Shown piece after piece: positions 16,820 to 27,977 of a stretch of DNA of 64,000 bases (within the stretch, counting starts at the first letter, position 1; each line of letters begins with the position of its first letter). A model generated the notes under the pieces. It was not told the DNA's origin and searched no databases. It saw nothing but the letters and a program-made list of their open reading frames with translations. The DNA lies in the NCBI RefSeq assembly GCF_041928815.1, contig NZ_JBHFEI010000013.1:60189-124188 (forward strand), in the 5' to 3' direction. A program made the position numbers and the translations under genes. This DNA comes from JBHFEI01 sp041928815 (lineage in GTDB: Bacteria; Pseudomonadota; Alphaproteobacteria; Rhizobiales; Rhizobiaceae).

Positions 16820-17485
16820 GTGTCTCCTACCGCCTCCGCCTTCGGAAAACCCTATTCCGCCTTCCTGTTCGACATGGACGGGACCCTGATCAATTCGATC
16901 GCGGCCGCCGAGCGCGTCTGGGGCGACTGGGCCGAACGCCACGGTCTCGACGTCGCCACCTTCCTGCCGACCATGCACGGCAAGCGCGGCATCGACACGA
17001 TCCGCCAGCTCGGCCTGCCGGGCGTCGATCCGGCGGTCGAGGCGGCGAAAATCACGCAGGCCGAGATCGACGACGTCTCCGGCGTCGTGCCGATCCCCGG
17101 CGCGATCGATTTCGTCCGTGCGCTGCCGGAAGACCGCTGGGCGATCGTCACCTCCTCGCCGCTGCCGCTGGCGAAGGCGCGCCTCGCCGCCGCCGGCTTC
17201 CCGCTGCCGAGGATCTTCGTCACGGCGGAGGACGTGTCGCGCGGCAAGCCGAGCCCGGAATGCTACCGGCTCGGCGCCGAGCGCGTCGGCTTTCCGCCGT
17301 CGCAATGCCTGGTGTTCGAGGATGTGCCGGCCGGGATCATTGCCGGCGAATCCGCCGGCGCCGACATCATGGTGATCACCGCGACCCATCACCATCCGAT
17401 CGAGACGACGCACACGCGCATCCCCGGCTATGTCGGCATCACCGTCGAGACCGGCGCGGACGGGCGGCTGACGCTCAACCGGTGA
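16820..17485 (+). CDS. HAD-family sugar-phosphate-type hydrolase
   Basis: A 221-aa phosphatase of HAD subfamily I with all four motifs: FDMDGTLI (catalytic Asps), VTSS, GKPSPE (Lys), and VFEDVPAGIIAG. The cap segment (about 25–85) resembles the beta-phosphoglucomutase/YfbT-like group, so a small phosphorylated sugar is a likely substrate. The start is GTG 16820, with AAGGA about 10 bases upstream; no suitable ATG exists before motif I. It ends directly against the convergent prfC stop, with no spacer. Confidence 0.88.
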   Translation: MSPTASAFGKPYSAFLFDMDGTLINSIAAAERVWGDWAERHGLDVATFLPTMHGKRGIDTIRQLGLPGVDPAVEAAKITQAEIDDVSGVVPIPGAIDFVRALPEDRWAIVTSSPLPLAKARLAAAGFPLPRIFVTAEDVSRGKPSPECYRLGAERVGFPPSQCLVFEDVPAGIIAGESAGADIMVITATHHHPIETTHTRIPGYVGITVETGADGRLTLNR

Positions 17486-19069
<1,584 letters not shown>

Positions 19070-19162
19070 ATTGTCATGAATCCTGTGCGTTGGCCGCGTC
19101 TTTACCGTTTCGGCGGCGAAGATGCAATTGACGCCGGACGGCGGCTCGGGCTTATGCGGCGG

Positions 19163-19627
19163 ATGGCCGCCATCCACCCTCCGCGTCTGACCCTCGTCCG
19201 CCTTGCCCACGGCGCTGGCCTGCCGCTGCCGCGCTACGAGACGGAAGGGGCGGCGGGGATGGACCTTGCCGCAGCCCTGCCCGCCGGCGAACCGATGACC
19301 CTCGCGCCCGGAAACCGCACGCTGGTGCCGACCGGCTTCGTCTTCGAGGTGCCGGCAGGCTTCGAGATGCAGATCCGGCCGCGCTCCGGACTCGCCTTCA
19401 AGTACGGCATCACCTGCCTCAACACGCCCGGCACCATCGACAGCGACTATCGCGGCGAGGTCAAGGTGCTGCTGATCAATCACGGCGCGGTGGATTTCGT
19501 CATCGAGCGCGGCATGCGCATCGCGCAAGCGGTGATCGCGCCTGTGGCGCGGGCCGATATCGCCGAGGTGGCCGAGATCGGCGCCACGCCGCGCGGCACG
19601 GGCGGCTTCGGCTCGACCGGCGTCTGA
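19163..19627 (+). CDS. dut: dUTP diphosphatase
   Basis: Hydrolyses dUTP to dUMP, keeping uracil out of DNA and supplying thymidylate synthesis. All trimeric dUTPase motifs are present: AAGMDLAA (I), PRSGLAFK (II), GTIDSDYRGEVKV (III), RGMRIAQ (IV), and the C-terminal RGTGGFGSTG (V). It is 154 aa from ATG 19163; ATG 19154 (MRRMAA) is also possible. It is divergent from prfC with about 90 bases between them. Confidence 0.96.
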   Translation: MAAIHPPRLTLVRLAHGAGLPLPRYETEGAAGMDLAAALPAGEPMTLAPGNRTLVPTGFVFEVPAGFEMQIRPRSGLAFKYGITCLNTPGTIDSDYRGEVKVLLINHGAVDFVIERGMRIAQAVIAPVARADIAEVAEIGATPRGTGGFGSTGV

Positions 19628-19727
19628 CCCGCCGTCCGTTTCCTTCGGCCTGCGGCCGCGAAAGCGCAACGGCTGCAAGGAGTGCGGCGCAACCGCCGGC
19701 CAGGGCGCTGCGCCGCCCGAACGGGCG

Positions 19728-20678
19728 TCAGCCGGCCCGCTTCGCCTCGATCGCGTCCCAGAGAAGCGCCGCGATGTCGGCACCGCCGAATTTCTTCACC
19801 TCGCGGATGCCGGTCGGCGACGTCACGTTGATCTCCGTCATCACGTCGCCGATCACGTCGATGCCGACGAGCAGGAAGCCGCGCGCCTTGAGAGACGGTC
19901 CGATGCGGGCGCAGATCTCGCGCTCGCGCGGTGTCAGCTCCGTCGGCTCGGGCTTGCCGCCGGCATGCATGTTGGAGCGGGCGTCGTGTTCGGCGGGAAC
20001 GCGGTTGATCGCGCCGGCCGGCTCGCCGTCGACGAGGATGATGCGCTTGTCGCCCTTGCGCACCGCCGGCAGGTATTCCTGCGCGATGAAGGGCTCGCGG
20101 AACATCTGGCCGAACATCTCCAGAAGCGAGGACATGTTGCGATCGTCACGCGAGGAATGGAAGACGCCCGCGCCGCCATTGCCGTAGAGCGGTTTCAGAA
20201 TGATGTCGCCCATTTCGCGGCGGAAGGCGGCGATCTCGGCCGGATCGCGCGAGATCAGCGTCCTCGGCATCAGGTCCGGGAATTCGGTGACGAAGATCTT
20301 CTCCGGAGAATTCCGCACCCAGGCAGGGTCGTTGACGACGAGCGTCTTCGGATGGATCCGCTCCAGGAGGTGCGTGGAGGTGATGTAGGCCATGTCGAAG
20401 GGCGGATCCTGGCGCAGCAGCACCACGTCCATGGTCGAAAGGTCGACCTTTTCGTCTTCGCCCAGCGTGTAGTGGTCGCCCTTGACGTCGCGCAGCGTCA
20501 TCGGCTGGACGGTGGCCAAGACCCTGCCGTCGCGCAACGACAGCTGGTTCGGCGTGTAGTGAAAGAGGTGGTAGCCGCGCGCCTGCGCCTCGAGGCTCAT
20601 AGCGAAGGTGGAATCGCCCGCGATGTTGATCCCCGAAACATGGTCCATCTGGACCGCCACCCGCCTGATCGTCGCCAT
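19728..20678 (-). CDS. gshB: Glutathione synthetase
   Basis: Joins gamma-glutamylcysteine and glycine with ATP, the last step of glutathione synthesis. The 316-aa protein has the prokaryotic GshB pattern: MDHVSGINIAGDSTFAM at the N-terminus, RQDPPFDMAYI, the ATP-grasp loop ILKPLYGNGGAGVF, and VGIDVIGDVMTEINVTSPTG. An AGGGCAGG purine run precedes the ATG. It follows yraN and rsmI on the same strand, a gene order common in rhizobia. Confidence 0.97.
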   Translation of the reverse strand: MATIRRVAVQMDHVSGINIAGDSTFAMSLEAQARGYHLFHYTPNQLSLRDGRVLATVQPMTLRDVKGDHYTLGEDEKVDLSTMDVVLLRQDPPFDMAYITSTHLLERIHPKTLVVNDPAWVRNSPEKIFVTEFPDLMPRTLISRDPAEIAAFRREMGDIILKPLYGNGGAGVFHSSRDDRNMSSLLEMFGQMFREPFIAQEYLPAVRKGDKRIILVDGEPAGAINRVPAEHDARSNMHAGGKPEPTELTPREREICARIGPSLKARGFLLVGIDVIGDVMTEINVTSPTGIREVKKFGGADIAALLWDAIEAKRAG

Positions 20679-20747
20679 CCGCCTGCCCTCTCGCGCTGTC
20701 GCCGCACCATTTAGGACCGGTGCGGGCGATGCACAAGCCGTTGCCCC

Positions 20748-21111
20748 TCAGAAGGCATCCGGCAGGTGGCGCGGCCAGCGCCACGGCACCACGGTGACGA
20801 TGTCGCAGCGCAGCGACAGCCGGGCCGCGTCGCGCTGCCGCGCGAGCCAGAGATCGCCCGCCGCCCGGATGCGGCGCGCGGCGGTGCCGGTGACGGCAAA
20901 GAGCGCGTCGTCATGGCGCGCCCGCGCCTTGACCTCGACGAAAGCGACGAGGTCGCCGCGCCGGACGATCAGGTCGATCTCGCCGAGCGGCGTGCGATAA
21001 CGCATCGCCAGGATGCGATACCCTTTGAGCACCAGCATCAGCGCCGCCCTGTATTCGGCCGAGCGGCCGCGCGTCAGCGCCCTGCGCCTCTGATCGGAAG
21101 ATGGCGGTGGC

Positions 21112-21125
<14 letters not shown>
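20748..21125 (-). CDS. yraN: YraN-family protein (UPF0102)
   Basis: A 125-aa protein with a nuclease-like fold and no proven function. The conserved core is visible: GRSAEYRAALMLVLKGY, then PLGEIDLIVRRGDLVAFVEVKAR, where GEIDLI and EVK resemble the metal and Lys residues of restriction-endonuclease-like folds. It overlaps the rsmI 3' end by 14 bases, implying coupled translation. Confidence 0.92.
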
Positions 21126-22041
<916 letters not shown>

Positions 22042-22191
22042 GATGCCGATCTCCCCGTCATGCCGCTTTATCGGCGATCAAGGCCGGGCGGGCAAGGCGG
22101 GGTGGCGCCGGAGCCGAAAGCCCTTGCGTTTCGACGGTGGTTTCTGCCATTTTGCGCCTCCGGCGTCGTCCCCGCCGTCCGGGGAAACGTC

Positions 22192-22233
22192 ATGTCAGAG
22201 CGCCGGGCATCGGTCTTGCCCGGCGAGGAATGA
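22192..22233 (+). promoter_or_regulatory. Leader mini-ORF with hairpin in front of dnaN
   Basis: An ATG at 22192, 8 bases after GGGGA, opens a 13-codon frame ending in TGA at 22231–22233, 16 bases before dnaN. Inside it lies a 9-bp perfect hairpin (22201–22209 with 22217–22225). This could be a leader peptide or attenuator-like element, or chance in GC-rich DNA. Confidence 0.35.
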
Positions 22234-22249
22234 AAGCGGCACGCCCATC

Positions 22250-23368
22250 ATGCGCATCACTCTCGAACGGTCCAACCTGCTCAAATCGCTGAACCATGTC
22301 CATCGCGTGGTCGAGCGGCGCAACACGATCCCGATCCTGTCGAACGTGCTCCTGCGCGGCGAGGGGTCGAACCTCGCGCTGAAGGCGACCGACCTCGATC
22401 TCGAGATCACGGAGGCGACCGCCGCCGATGTCGGCCAGGCGGGCGCCACCACCGTTCCGGCCCATCTCCTCTACGACATCGTGCGCAAACTCTCCGACGG
22501 CGCGGAAGTGGCGCTCTCCGTCGGCGCCGACGGCACGGCGATGACGGTCGCCTCGGGCCGGTCGAAATTTTCGCTGCAATGCCTGCCGCAGTCCGACTTT
22601 CCGGACCTGACCACCGGCACGTTCAGCCACAGCTTCAAGATCAAGGCCTCCGACCTGAAGATGCTGATCGACCGGACCCAGTTCGCGATCTCGACGGAGG
22701 AGACGCGCTACTATCTGAACGGCATCTTCTTCCACACGGTCGAGAGCAAGGGCGACCTGAAGCTTAGGGCGGTCGCGACCGACGGCCACCGGCTGGCCCG
22801 CGCCGACATCGAGGCGCCGTCCGGCTCCGAGGGCATGCCCGGCATCATCATCCCGCGCAAGACCGTCGGCGAGTTGCAGAAGCTGGTCGACCTGCCCGAT
22901 GCGACGGTCACCGTCGAGGTCTCGGACGCGAAGATCCGCTTCACCATCGGCTCGATCGTCATCACGTCCAAGCTGATCGACGGCACCTTCCCGGACTACC
23001 AGCGCGTCATCCCGGCCAACAACGAGAAGGAGCTCAGGATCGACTGCCAGTCCTTCGCCCAGGCCGTCGACCGCGTCTCGACCATTTCCTCCGAGCGCGG
23101 CCGCGCGGTGAAGCTGTCGCTCTCCGAAGGCCAGCTCGTGCTTACCGTCAACAATCCGGACTCGGGCAGCGCCACCGAGGAACTGCCGGTCGGCTACGAG
23201 AACGACCCGCTGGAGATCGGCTTCAACGCCAAATACCTGCTCGACATCACCGCGCAGCTTGCCGGCACGGAAGCCGTGTTCATGCTCGCCGATCCCGGTT
23301 CGCCGACGCTGGTGCGCGACCTCGCCGGCGACGACGCCCTCTACGTGCTGATGCCGATGCGGGTCTGA
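22250..23368 (+). CDS. dnaN: DNA polymerase III beta sliding clamp
   Basis: Forms the ring clamp that tethers the replicative polymerase. At 372 aa it has normal length and the three clamp domains. Conserved stretches are NTIPILSNVLLR near the N-terminus, DGHRLARAD in the middle, DGTFPDYQRVIP, and the C-terminal YVLMPMRV end with the hydrophobic client-binding pocket. dnaA and recF are not adjacent, as in many rhizobia. It diverges from rsmI. Confidence 0.98.
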   Translation: MRITLERSNLLKSLNHVHRVVERRNTIPILSNVLLRGEGSNLALKATDLDLEITEATAADVGQAGATTVPAHLLYDIVRKLSDGAEVALSVGADGTAMTVASGRSKFSLQCLPQSDFPDLTTGTFSHSFKIKASDLKMLIDRTQFAISTEETRYYLNGIFFHTVESKGDLKLRAVATDGHRLARADIEAPSGSEGMPGIIIPRKTVGELQKLVDLPDATVTVEVSDAKIRFTIGSIVITSKLIDGTFPDYQRVIPANNEKELRIDCQSFAQAVDRVSTISSERGRAVKLSLSEGQLVLTVNNPDSGSATEELPVGYENDPLEIGFNAKYLLDITAQLAGTEAVFMLADPGSPTLVRDLAGDDALYVLMPMRV

Positions 23369-23602
23369 CCTCTTTCCACGCTTCTTTTTCCGACATTAGC
23401 CTTTCCGAAAACGACGCCCTTGTTTTTGCCGCAAGTCGCGCCAAAATGAGGCCGAGGTTCGCGGATGCGAAAGCGCGGGCCGACGACAGGGCAGGCCGCA
23501 TCGCTGCGACCGCCGCGAACACGCGGGTGCGCAGGGGTTCCAGGACCCGGCATGCCCGCATCCTGGCCATGATGGCGGTGGAACGGTCGGAGCGACACGG
23601 GC

Positions 23603-24199
23603 ATGAATTTTCGGTTGAAGGAACGGTTCGGCAAGAAGTTCGACGAGGAGATACGCTTCTTCAAGGGCTGGATGAGCAACACAAAGGCGGTCGGCTCGAT
23701 CATCCCGACCTCGGCGGTGACCGCACGGCGGATGGCGAGCGTGGTCAACCCGCAGTCCGGCCTGCCGGTGCTCGAGCTCGGCCCCGGCACCGGCGTCATC
23801 ACCAAGGCGATCCTGGAGAGGGGACTGCCGCCGGAGCGCCTCGTCTCTATCGAGTATTCGCATGACTTCTACGAGCATCTGCTGACGCGTTTCCCCGGCG
23901 TCGACCTGATCCAAGGCGATGCCTTTTCGCTCGACGAGACGCTCGGCCACCGGCGCGATTTCACCTTCGACTGCGTCATCTCCGGCATTCCGCTGCTGAA
24001 CTTCCCGATGAAGCGGCGGGTCGCGCTGATCGAAAACCTCCTCTCGCGCATTCCGCCGGGCCGGCCGGTGATGCAGATCACCTATGGCGCGCTGTCGCCG
24101 ATCGTCGCCATGCCGGCGCGCTACCAGATCTCCCGCTTCGACTTCGTCGTGCGCAACATCCCGCCCGCCCATCTGTGGGTCTATCGCAAGCAGCATTGA
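23603..24199 (+). CDS. pmtA: Phospholipid N-methyltransferase (PmtA, Sinorhizobium type)
   Basis: Converts phosphatidylethanolamine to phosphatidylcholine by three SAM-dependent methylations. The 198-aa protein matches the rhizobial PmtA pattern: FDEEIRFFKGWM, VGSIIPTSAVTARRMAS, the SAM motif VLELGPGTGVITKAIL, GIPLLNFP and FVVRNIPPAHLWVYRK. It acts at the inner membrane surface. GGAG lies about 10 bases before the ATG. It follows dnaN after 234 bases of otherwise featureless sequence and precedes pyrF. Confidence 0.93.
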   Translation: MNFRLKERFGKKFDEEIRFFKGWMSNTKAVGSIIPTSAVTARRMASVVNPQSGLPVLELGPGTGVITKAILERGLPPERLVSIEYSHDFYEHLLTRFPGVDLIQGDAFSLDETLGHRRDFTFDCVISGIPLLNFPMKRRVALIENLLSRIPPGRPVMQITYGALSPIVAMPARYQISRFDFVVRNIPPAHLWVYRKQH

Positions 24200-24279
24200 C
24201 AGCGCGCGCCGCGTCCGCTTTGGAGCGGTCGGCGCCGCAGCCGGCGCCGTTTCGTTTCGCAACGCCGTAAGGACCAGGA

Positions 24280-24978
24280 ATGACTGCGACCGCACGCGAC
24301 AGGCTGATCGTCGGCCTCGACCTTCCGACCGTCGACGCCGCCGAGACCATCGTCTCCGCCCTCGGAGACACGGTCGGCGTCTACAAGATCGGCTACCAGC
24401 TCGCCTTCGCCGGCGGCCTGGAGCTTGCCCGCGACATGGCGGCCGACGGCAAGACGATCTTCCTCGACATGAAGCTGCTCGACATCGACAACACGGTGGC
24501 CAAGGGCGTCGAGAGCATCATGCGCATGGGCGTGTCGATGCTGACGCTGCACGCCTATCCGAAGGCGATGGCGGCCGCCGTCGAGGCCGCGCGCGGCTCC
24601 GGCCTCTGCCTCCTCGCCGTGACGGTGCTGACCTCGATGGACGAGACGGACCTCGCCGAGGCCGGCTACGAATACGACCCGCACACGCTGGTGCTGCGCC
24701 GCGCCGAACAGGCGCGCCATGCCGGCATGGGCGGCATCGTCTGCTCGGCGGAAGAAGCCGGCGCCGTGCGCGCGATCGTCGGGCCCGGCATGGCGGTCGT
24801 CACCCCCGGCATCCGTCCCGCCGGCGCCGAGAGGGGCGACCAGAAGCGGGTGATGACGCCCGCCGCGGCGCTTGCCGCCGGCGCGAGCCACCTCGTCGTC
24901 GCCCGCCCGATCGTCCAGGCGCCGGACCCCGCCGATGCCGCCCGCGCCATCCTCGCCGAAATGGCGACCGCCCTCTGA
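24280..24978 (+). CDS. pyrF: Orotidine 5'-phosphate decarboxylase
   Basis: Catalyses the last step of de novo UMP synthesis. The 232-aa TIM barrel has DRLIVGLDLPTVDAAE, VYKIGYQLAF, the catalytic FLDMKLLDIDNTVAKGV (Asp-x-Lys…Asp) and TPGIRPAGAERGDQKRVMTP, with the phosphate-binding VVARPI at the end. AAGGACCAGGA precedes the ATG. It is followed at 24 bases by the DUF1330 gene, likely in one operon. Confidence 0.97.
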   Translation: MTATARDRLIVGLDLPTVDAAETIVSALGDTVGVYKIGYQLAFAGGLELARDMAADGKTIFLDMKLLDIDNTVAKGVESIMRMGVSMLTLHAYPKAMAAAVEAARGSGLCLLAVTVLTSMDETDLAEAGYEYDPHTLVLRRAEQARHAGMGGIVCSAEEAGAVRAIVGPGMAVVTPGIRPAGAERGDQKRVMTPAAALAAGASHLVVARPIVQAPDPADAARAILAEMATAL

Positions 24979-25002
24979 CGCGCCCCAACCGGAGACCCGA
25001 CC

Positions 25003-25290
25003 ATGCCGAAAGCCTACTGGATCGCCCGCGTCGACGTCCGCGACGCGGAACGCTACAAGGATTACGTCGCGACCGCCAAGCCCGCCTTCGAGCGCCACGG
25101 CGCCGTCTTCCTCGCCCGCGGCGGGCCGTTCCACCGCCTCGAGGGCACGGTGCGCGGCCGCAACGTCGTCATCGAATTCCCCTCGATGCAACATGCGATC
25201 GACTGCTACAACAGCCCAGACTACCAGGCGGCCGCCGCGATCCGGCAGGAGGCGGCCGACGCGGAGATGGTCGTCGTCGAGGGCGTCTGA
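25003..25290 (+). CDS. DUF1330 domain protein
   Basis: A 95-aa ferredoxin-like (dimeric alpha+beta barrel) protein of unknown function. MPKAYWIARVDVRDAERYKDYV, FLARGG, RNVVIEFPSMQHAIDCYNSPDYQ fit DUF1330. GGAG precedes the ATG. It sits 24 bases after pyrF, an arrangement conserved in rhizobia as far as I recall, but a link to pyrimidine synthesis is unproven. Confidence 0.92.
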   Translation: MPKAYWIARVDVRDAERYKDYVATAKPAFERHGAVFLARGGPFHRLEGTVRGRNVVIEFPSMQHAIDCYNSPDYQAAAAIRQEAADAEMVVVEGV

Positions 25291-25404
25291 GGGAACGGGC
25301 GCCGCCGCACTGCACAAAGTGCGGTTTTGCCGCCTTCACCTCGCCTGCCGATTGGGCTATGAAGCGGGAAACGCCCTGAAAGCATCCCGAGGAGCCCGCG
25401 CGCC

Positions 25405-26385
25405 ATGACCCTGTCGAACCTTCCCCCGCTCGTGACGGTCTTCGGCGGGTCGGGCTTTGTCGGCCGCCATGTCGTGCGCGCGCTGGCGCGGCGCGGCTAC
25501 CGCATCCGCGTCGCGGTCCGCCGGCCCGATCTCGCCGGCCATCTGCAGCCGCTCGGCAATGTCGGCCAGATCTCCTTCGTCCAGGCGAACCTGCGCTACC
25601 GTTCGTCGGTCGACCGCGCCGTCGAGGGGTCGGACCACGTGATCAACTGCGTCGGCATCCTTTTCGACAGCGGCCGCAACACCTTCGACGCCGTCCAGGA
25701 TTTTGGTGCGCGCGCAGTGGCGGAAGCGGCCCGCCGGGTCGGGGCGAAGCTAACCCACCTCTCCGCGATCGGCGCCGATGCCGCCTCCGCGTCCGCCTAT
25801 GCCCGCAGCAAGGGCAAGGGCGAGGCGGCGATCCGCGCCACGCTGCCCGACGCGGTGATCCTGCGTCCGTCGATCGTCTTCGGCCCCGAGGACGGCTTCT
25901 TCAACAAGTTCGCCGCGATGAGCCGCCTCGCGCCGGCGCTTCCGCTCGTCGGCGGCGGCAACACCGCGTTCCAGCCCGTCTATGTCACCGACGTCGCCGA
26001 GATGGTGGCGGCCTCCGTCGACGGCCGCCTGACCCCCGGCGCCACCTTTGAACTCGGCGGCCCGCAGGTGCTGACCTTCCGCCAGTGTCTCGAGATCATG
26101 CTCGCGGCGATCGACCGGAAGCGCGCCCTGGTGCCGCTGCCCTTCGGCATCGCCTCGCTGATCGGCAGCATCGCCGAACTCGTCCCCTTCGTCACGCCGC
26201 CGCTGACCTCCGACCAGGTGATCCTGCTGAAGAGCGACAATGTCGTTTCGGCTGCGGCGGAAGCGGAGGGCCGCACGCTTGCCGCCGCCGGCATCCGACC
26301 CTCGGCGGTCGAGGCGATCCTGCCGTCCTACCTCGTGCGCTTCCGCCCGCAGGGCCAGTACACCCGGTCCGGCAAGGCGGCCTGA
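25405..26385 (+). CDS. NDUFA9-like NAD(P)-binding epimerase/dehydratase-family protein
   Basis: A 326-aa atypical short-chain dehydrogenase related to the NDUFA9/39-kDa subunit associated with complex I. The nucleotide-binding motif is VFGGSGFVGRHVVRAL near the N-terminus; VINCVGILFDSG, HLSAIGADAASASAYARSKGKGE and ILRPSIVFGPEDGFFN follow. The catalytic Tyr-x3-Lys is present as YARSK. Its substrate is unknown, and a role in complex I assembly or quinone biology is possible. AGGAG precedes the ATG. Confidence 0.92.
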   Translation: MTLSNLPPLVTVFGGSGFVGRHVVRALARRGYRIRVAVRRPDLAGHLQPLGNVGQISFVQANLRYRSSVDRAVEGSDHVINCVGILFDSGRNTFDAVQDFGARAVAEAARRVGAKLTHLSAIGADAASASAYARSKGKGEAAIRATLPDAVILRPSIVFGPEDGFFNKFAAMSRLAPALPLVGGGNTAFQPVYVTDVAEMVAASVDGRLTPGATFELGGPQVLTFRQCLEIMLAAIDRKRALVPLPFGIASLIGSIAELVPFVTPPLTSDQVILLKSDNVVSAAAEAEGRTLAAAGIRPSAVEAILPSYLVRFRPQGQYTRSGKAA

Positions 26386-26642
26386 CGCGCCTTTCCCGTT
26401 CTTGGGGCGGGAACCTTGCCGCGCGACGACCGTTTGCGCTTGCGAGGCCGTGCCGCCGTCTCCGGATGGGACCGTTGCAGTTCTGCCTCACCGGAAATGA
26501 GCAATGATCTTTACCCGCGATTCAGCATGGCTAGGATATTGCTTGCTCCGGCGCCAGCGCATAAACACCGCTCGCGCCACGGTCCGCAGCGGACGGAACG
26601 GCATTGGCGCCATCTCGATGTGACGAAAGGCAACGGACACTC

Positions 26643-26807
26643 ATGGGCAAGTCGATCGCGGCATTTTTTGCGTGTGCGGCTCTGATCGTAATCGCGGGCT
26701 CGTTTGCAGCGCCGCATATTTCCGCGGGCACGCACGGCAATTGTGCCCCGGCCTATGGCGTCGATCCTTGCGAGACCGGGTCGATCCCGGCAGGCGCCGG
26801 CAAGTAA
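26643..26807 (+). CDS. Small exported protein of unknown function
   Basis: A 54-aa ORF with a signal segment (MGKSIAAFFACAALIVIAGS) and a short mature tail with two cysteines (GNCAPAYGVDPCETGS). Shine-Dalgarno is weak (ACGGAC). A clear intrinsic terminator follows 44 bases after the stop, which supports a real transcript. I do not recognise the protein. Confidence 0.6.
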   Translation: MGKSIAAFFACAALIVIAGSFAAPHISAGTHGNCAPAYGVDPCETGSIPAGAGK

Positions 26808-26850
26808 GGCGGCGGCCCGCGCGGCCACCTCGAGCACCCCTTCTTCTCAA

Positions 26851-26883
26851 GCCGCCGGCGGGTTGATCCCGCCGGCGGCTTTT
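26851..26883 (+). terminator. Rho-independent terminator
   Basis: A 12-bp perfect GC-rich stem (26851–26862 with 26868–26879), a 5-base loop, and a run of four T. It ends the transcript of the small exported protein. Confidence 0.85.
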
Positions 26884-26907
26884 CGTTTGCGTCGGGGGCC
26901 GCAGCCT

Positions 26908-27012
26908 TAGAGCATTTCCAGACGAAGCGTGATCGCTTCGGCGCCGGAGAATGCGACAAAAAGAACGACTTGGAGCATTGAAGGTGATCCCGTGATCACC
27001 GGAAATGCTCTA
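26908..27012. repeat. Palindromic intergenic repeat, copy A (three-stem form)
   Basis: About 105 bases bounded by a perfect 12-base inverted repeat (26908–26919, 27001–27012). Two inner hairpins are visible, GAAGCG-TGAT-CGCTTC near 26924 and GGTGATC-CCGT-GATCACC near 26981. The sequence aligns along its length with 41299–41395. This design is typical of dispersed rhizobial palindromic elements. Its right end supplies the stop codon of uppP. Confidence 0.8.
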
Positions 27013-27816
27013 GCCGAAGATCCAGAGGCCGAGGAGGCCGGCGATGCCGACAGCGATCCGCCAGAGGGCGAAGGGCGCGAAACCCCGGGTCGAGACGAAG
27101 TTCAGCAGCGAGCGCACGACGAGCAGCGCCGAGACGAAGGCGGCGACGAAGCCGATGCCGATGATCAGCCCGTCGTCGACGGAAAGCGCGTCGCGGTTCT
27201 TGTAGAGGTCGAGCGCGAAGGCGCCGACCATGGTCGGCATGGCGAGGAAGAAGGAGAATTCCGCCGCCGAGCGCTTGTCCGTCCCCATCAGCAGCGAGCC
27301 GACGATGGTGGCGCCGGAGCGCGAGGTGCCGGGGATCATCGCCAGGCATTGGAAGAGGCCGATCTTCAGCGCCAGCGACGGCGGATAGTCCATCACGTTG
27401 CGGTAGCGCGGCGTCAGCGGCATGCGGTCGACGGCATAAAGGATGATGCCGCCGAGGATGAGCACGACGCAGATCAGCGCCGGCGTCTCGAAGAGGACCG
27501 ACTTGATGAAGCCGTGGGCGAAGGCGCCGATGATGGCGGCCGGCAGGAAGGCGAGGAGCACGCAGAGCACGAAGCGGCGCGCCTTCGCGCTCGTCGGCAA
27601 GGCGCGCGCGATGGCGATCAGCCGCTCCGCATAGACCAGCAGGATCGCCAGGATCGCGCCGAGCTGGATCAGCACCGCGAAGGTGTTGCCCGGCGATTCG
27701 AAACCGAGGAAATGCGAGGCGAGCACGACATGCGCCGTCGAGGAGACGGGGATGAACTCCGTCAGCCCCTCGATGATGCCGAGAACGAGCGCGCTGATGA
27801 TCGACGTCTGGTCCAT
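27010..27816 (-). CDS. uppP: Undecaprenyl-diphosphatase
   Basis: A membrane phosphatase that regenerates undecaprenyl phosphate for peptidoglycan and other envelope polymers; it also confers bacitracin tolerance. The 268-aa protein has the BacA/UppP signatures GIIEGLTEFIPVSSTAHVVL and MIPGTSRSGATI (catalytic Glu and Arg regions) and about eight TM helices. Start 27816 gives the standard MDQTSIISALVLG opening. Its stop codon lies within the palindromic repeat, so the C-terminus (LLGLWIFG) was fixed by that element. Confidence 0.95.
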   Translation of the reverse strand: MDQTSIISALVLGIIEGLTEFIPVSSTAHVVLASHFLGFESPGNTFAVLIQLGAILAILLVYAERLIAIARALPTSAKARRFVLCVLLAFLPAAIIGAFAHGFIKSVLFETPALICVVLILGGIILYAVDRMPLTPRYRNVMDYPPSLALKIGLFQCLAMIPGTSRSGATIVGSLLMGTDKRSAAEFSFFLAMPTMVGAFALDLYKNRDALSVDDGLIIGIGFVAAFVSALLVVRSLLNFVSTRGFAPFALWRIAVGIAGLLGLWIFG

Positions 27817-27977
27817 GATATCCGTTTTGCAATTGGCCGGCCGCGACGGCCGGCGCAGGAGCCGATTCCCTTGTCTTCGCGGCGGCAAGTTCCTATAGGT
27901 CTTGACCAGACGCCGGTGAGCGCCATCTGGTCGCCGACGGAACCGTCGCCACCCCGAACGAAACGAACCCGCCCTCC

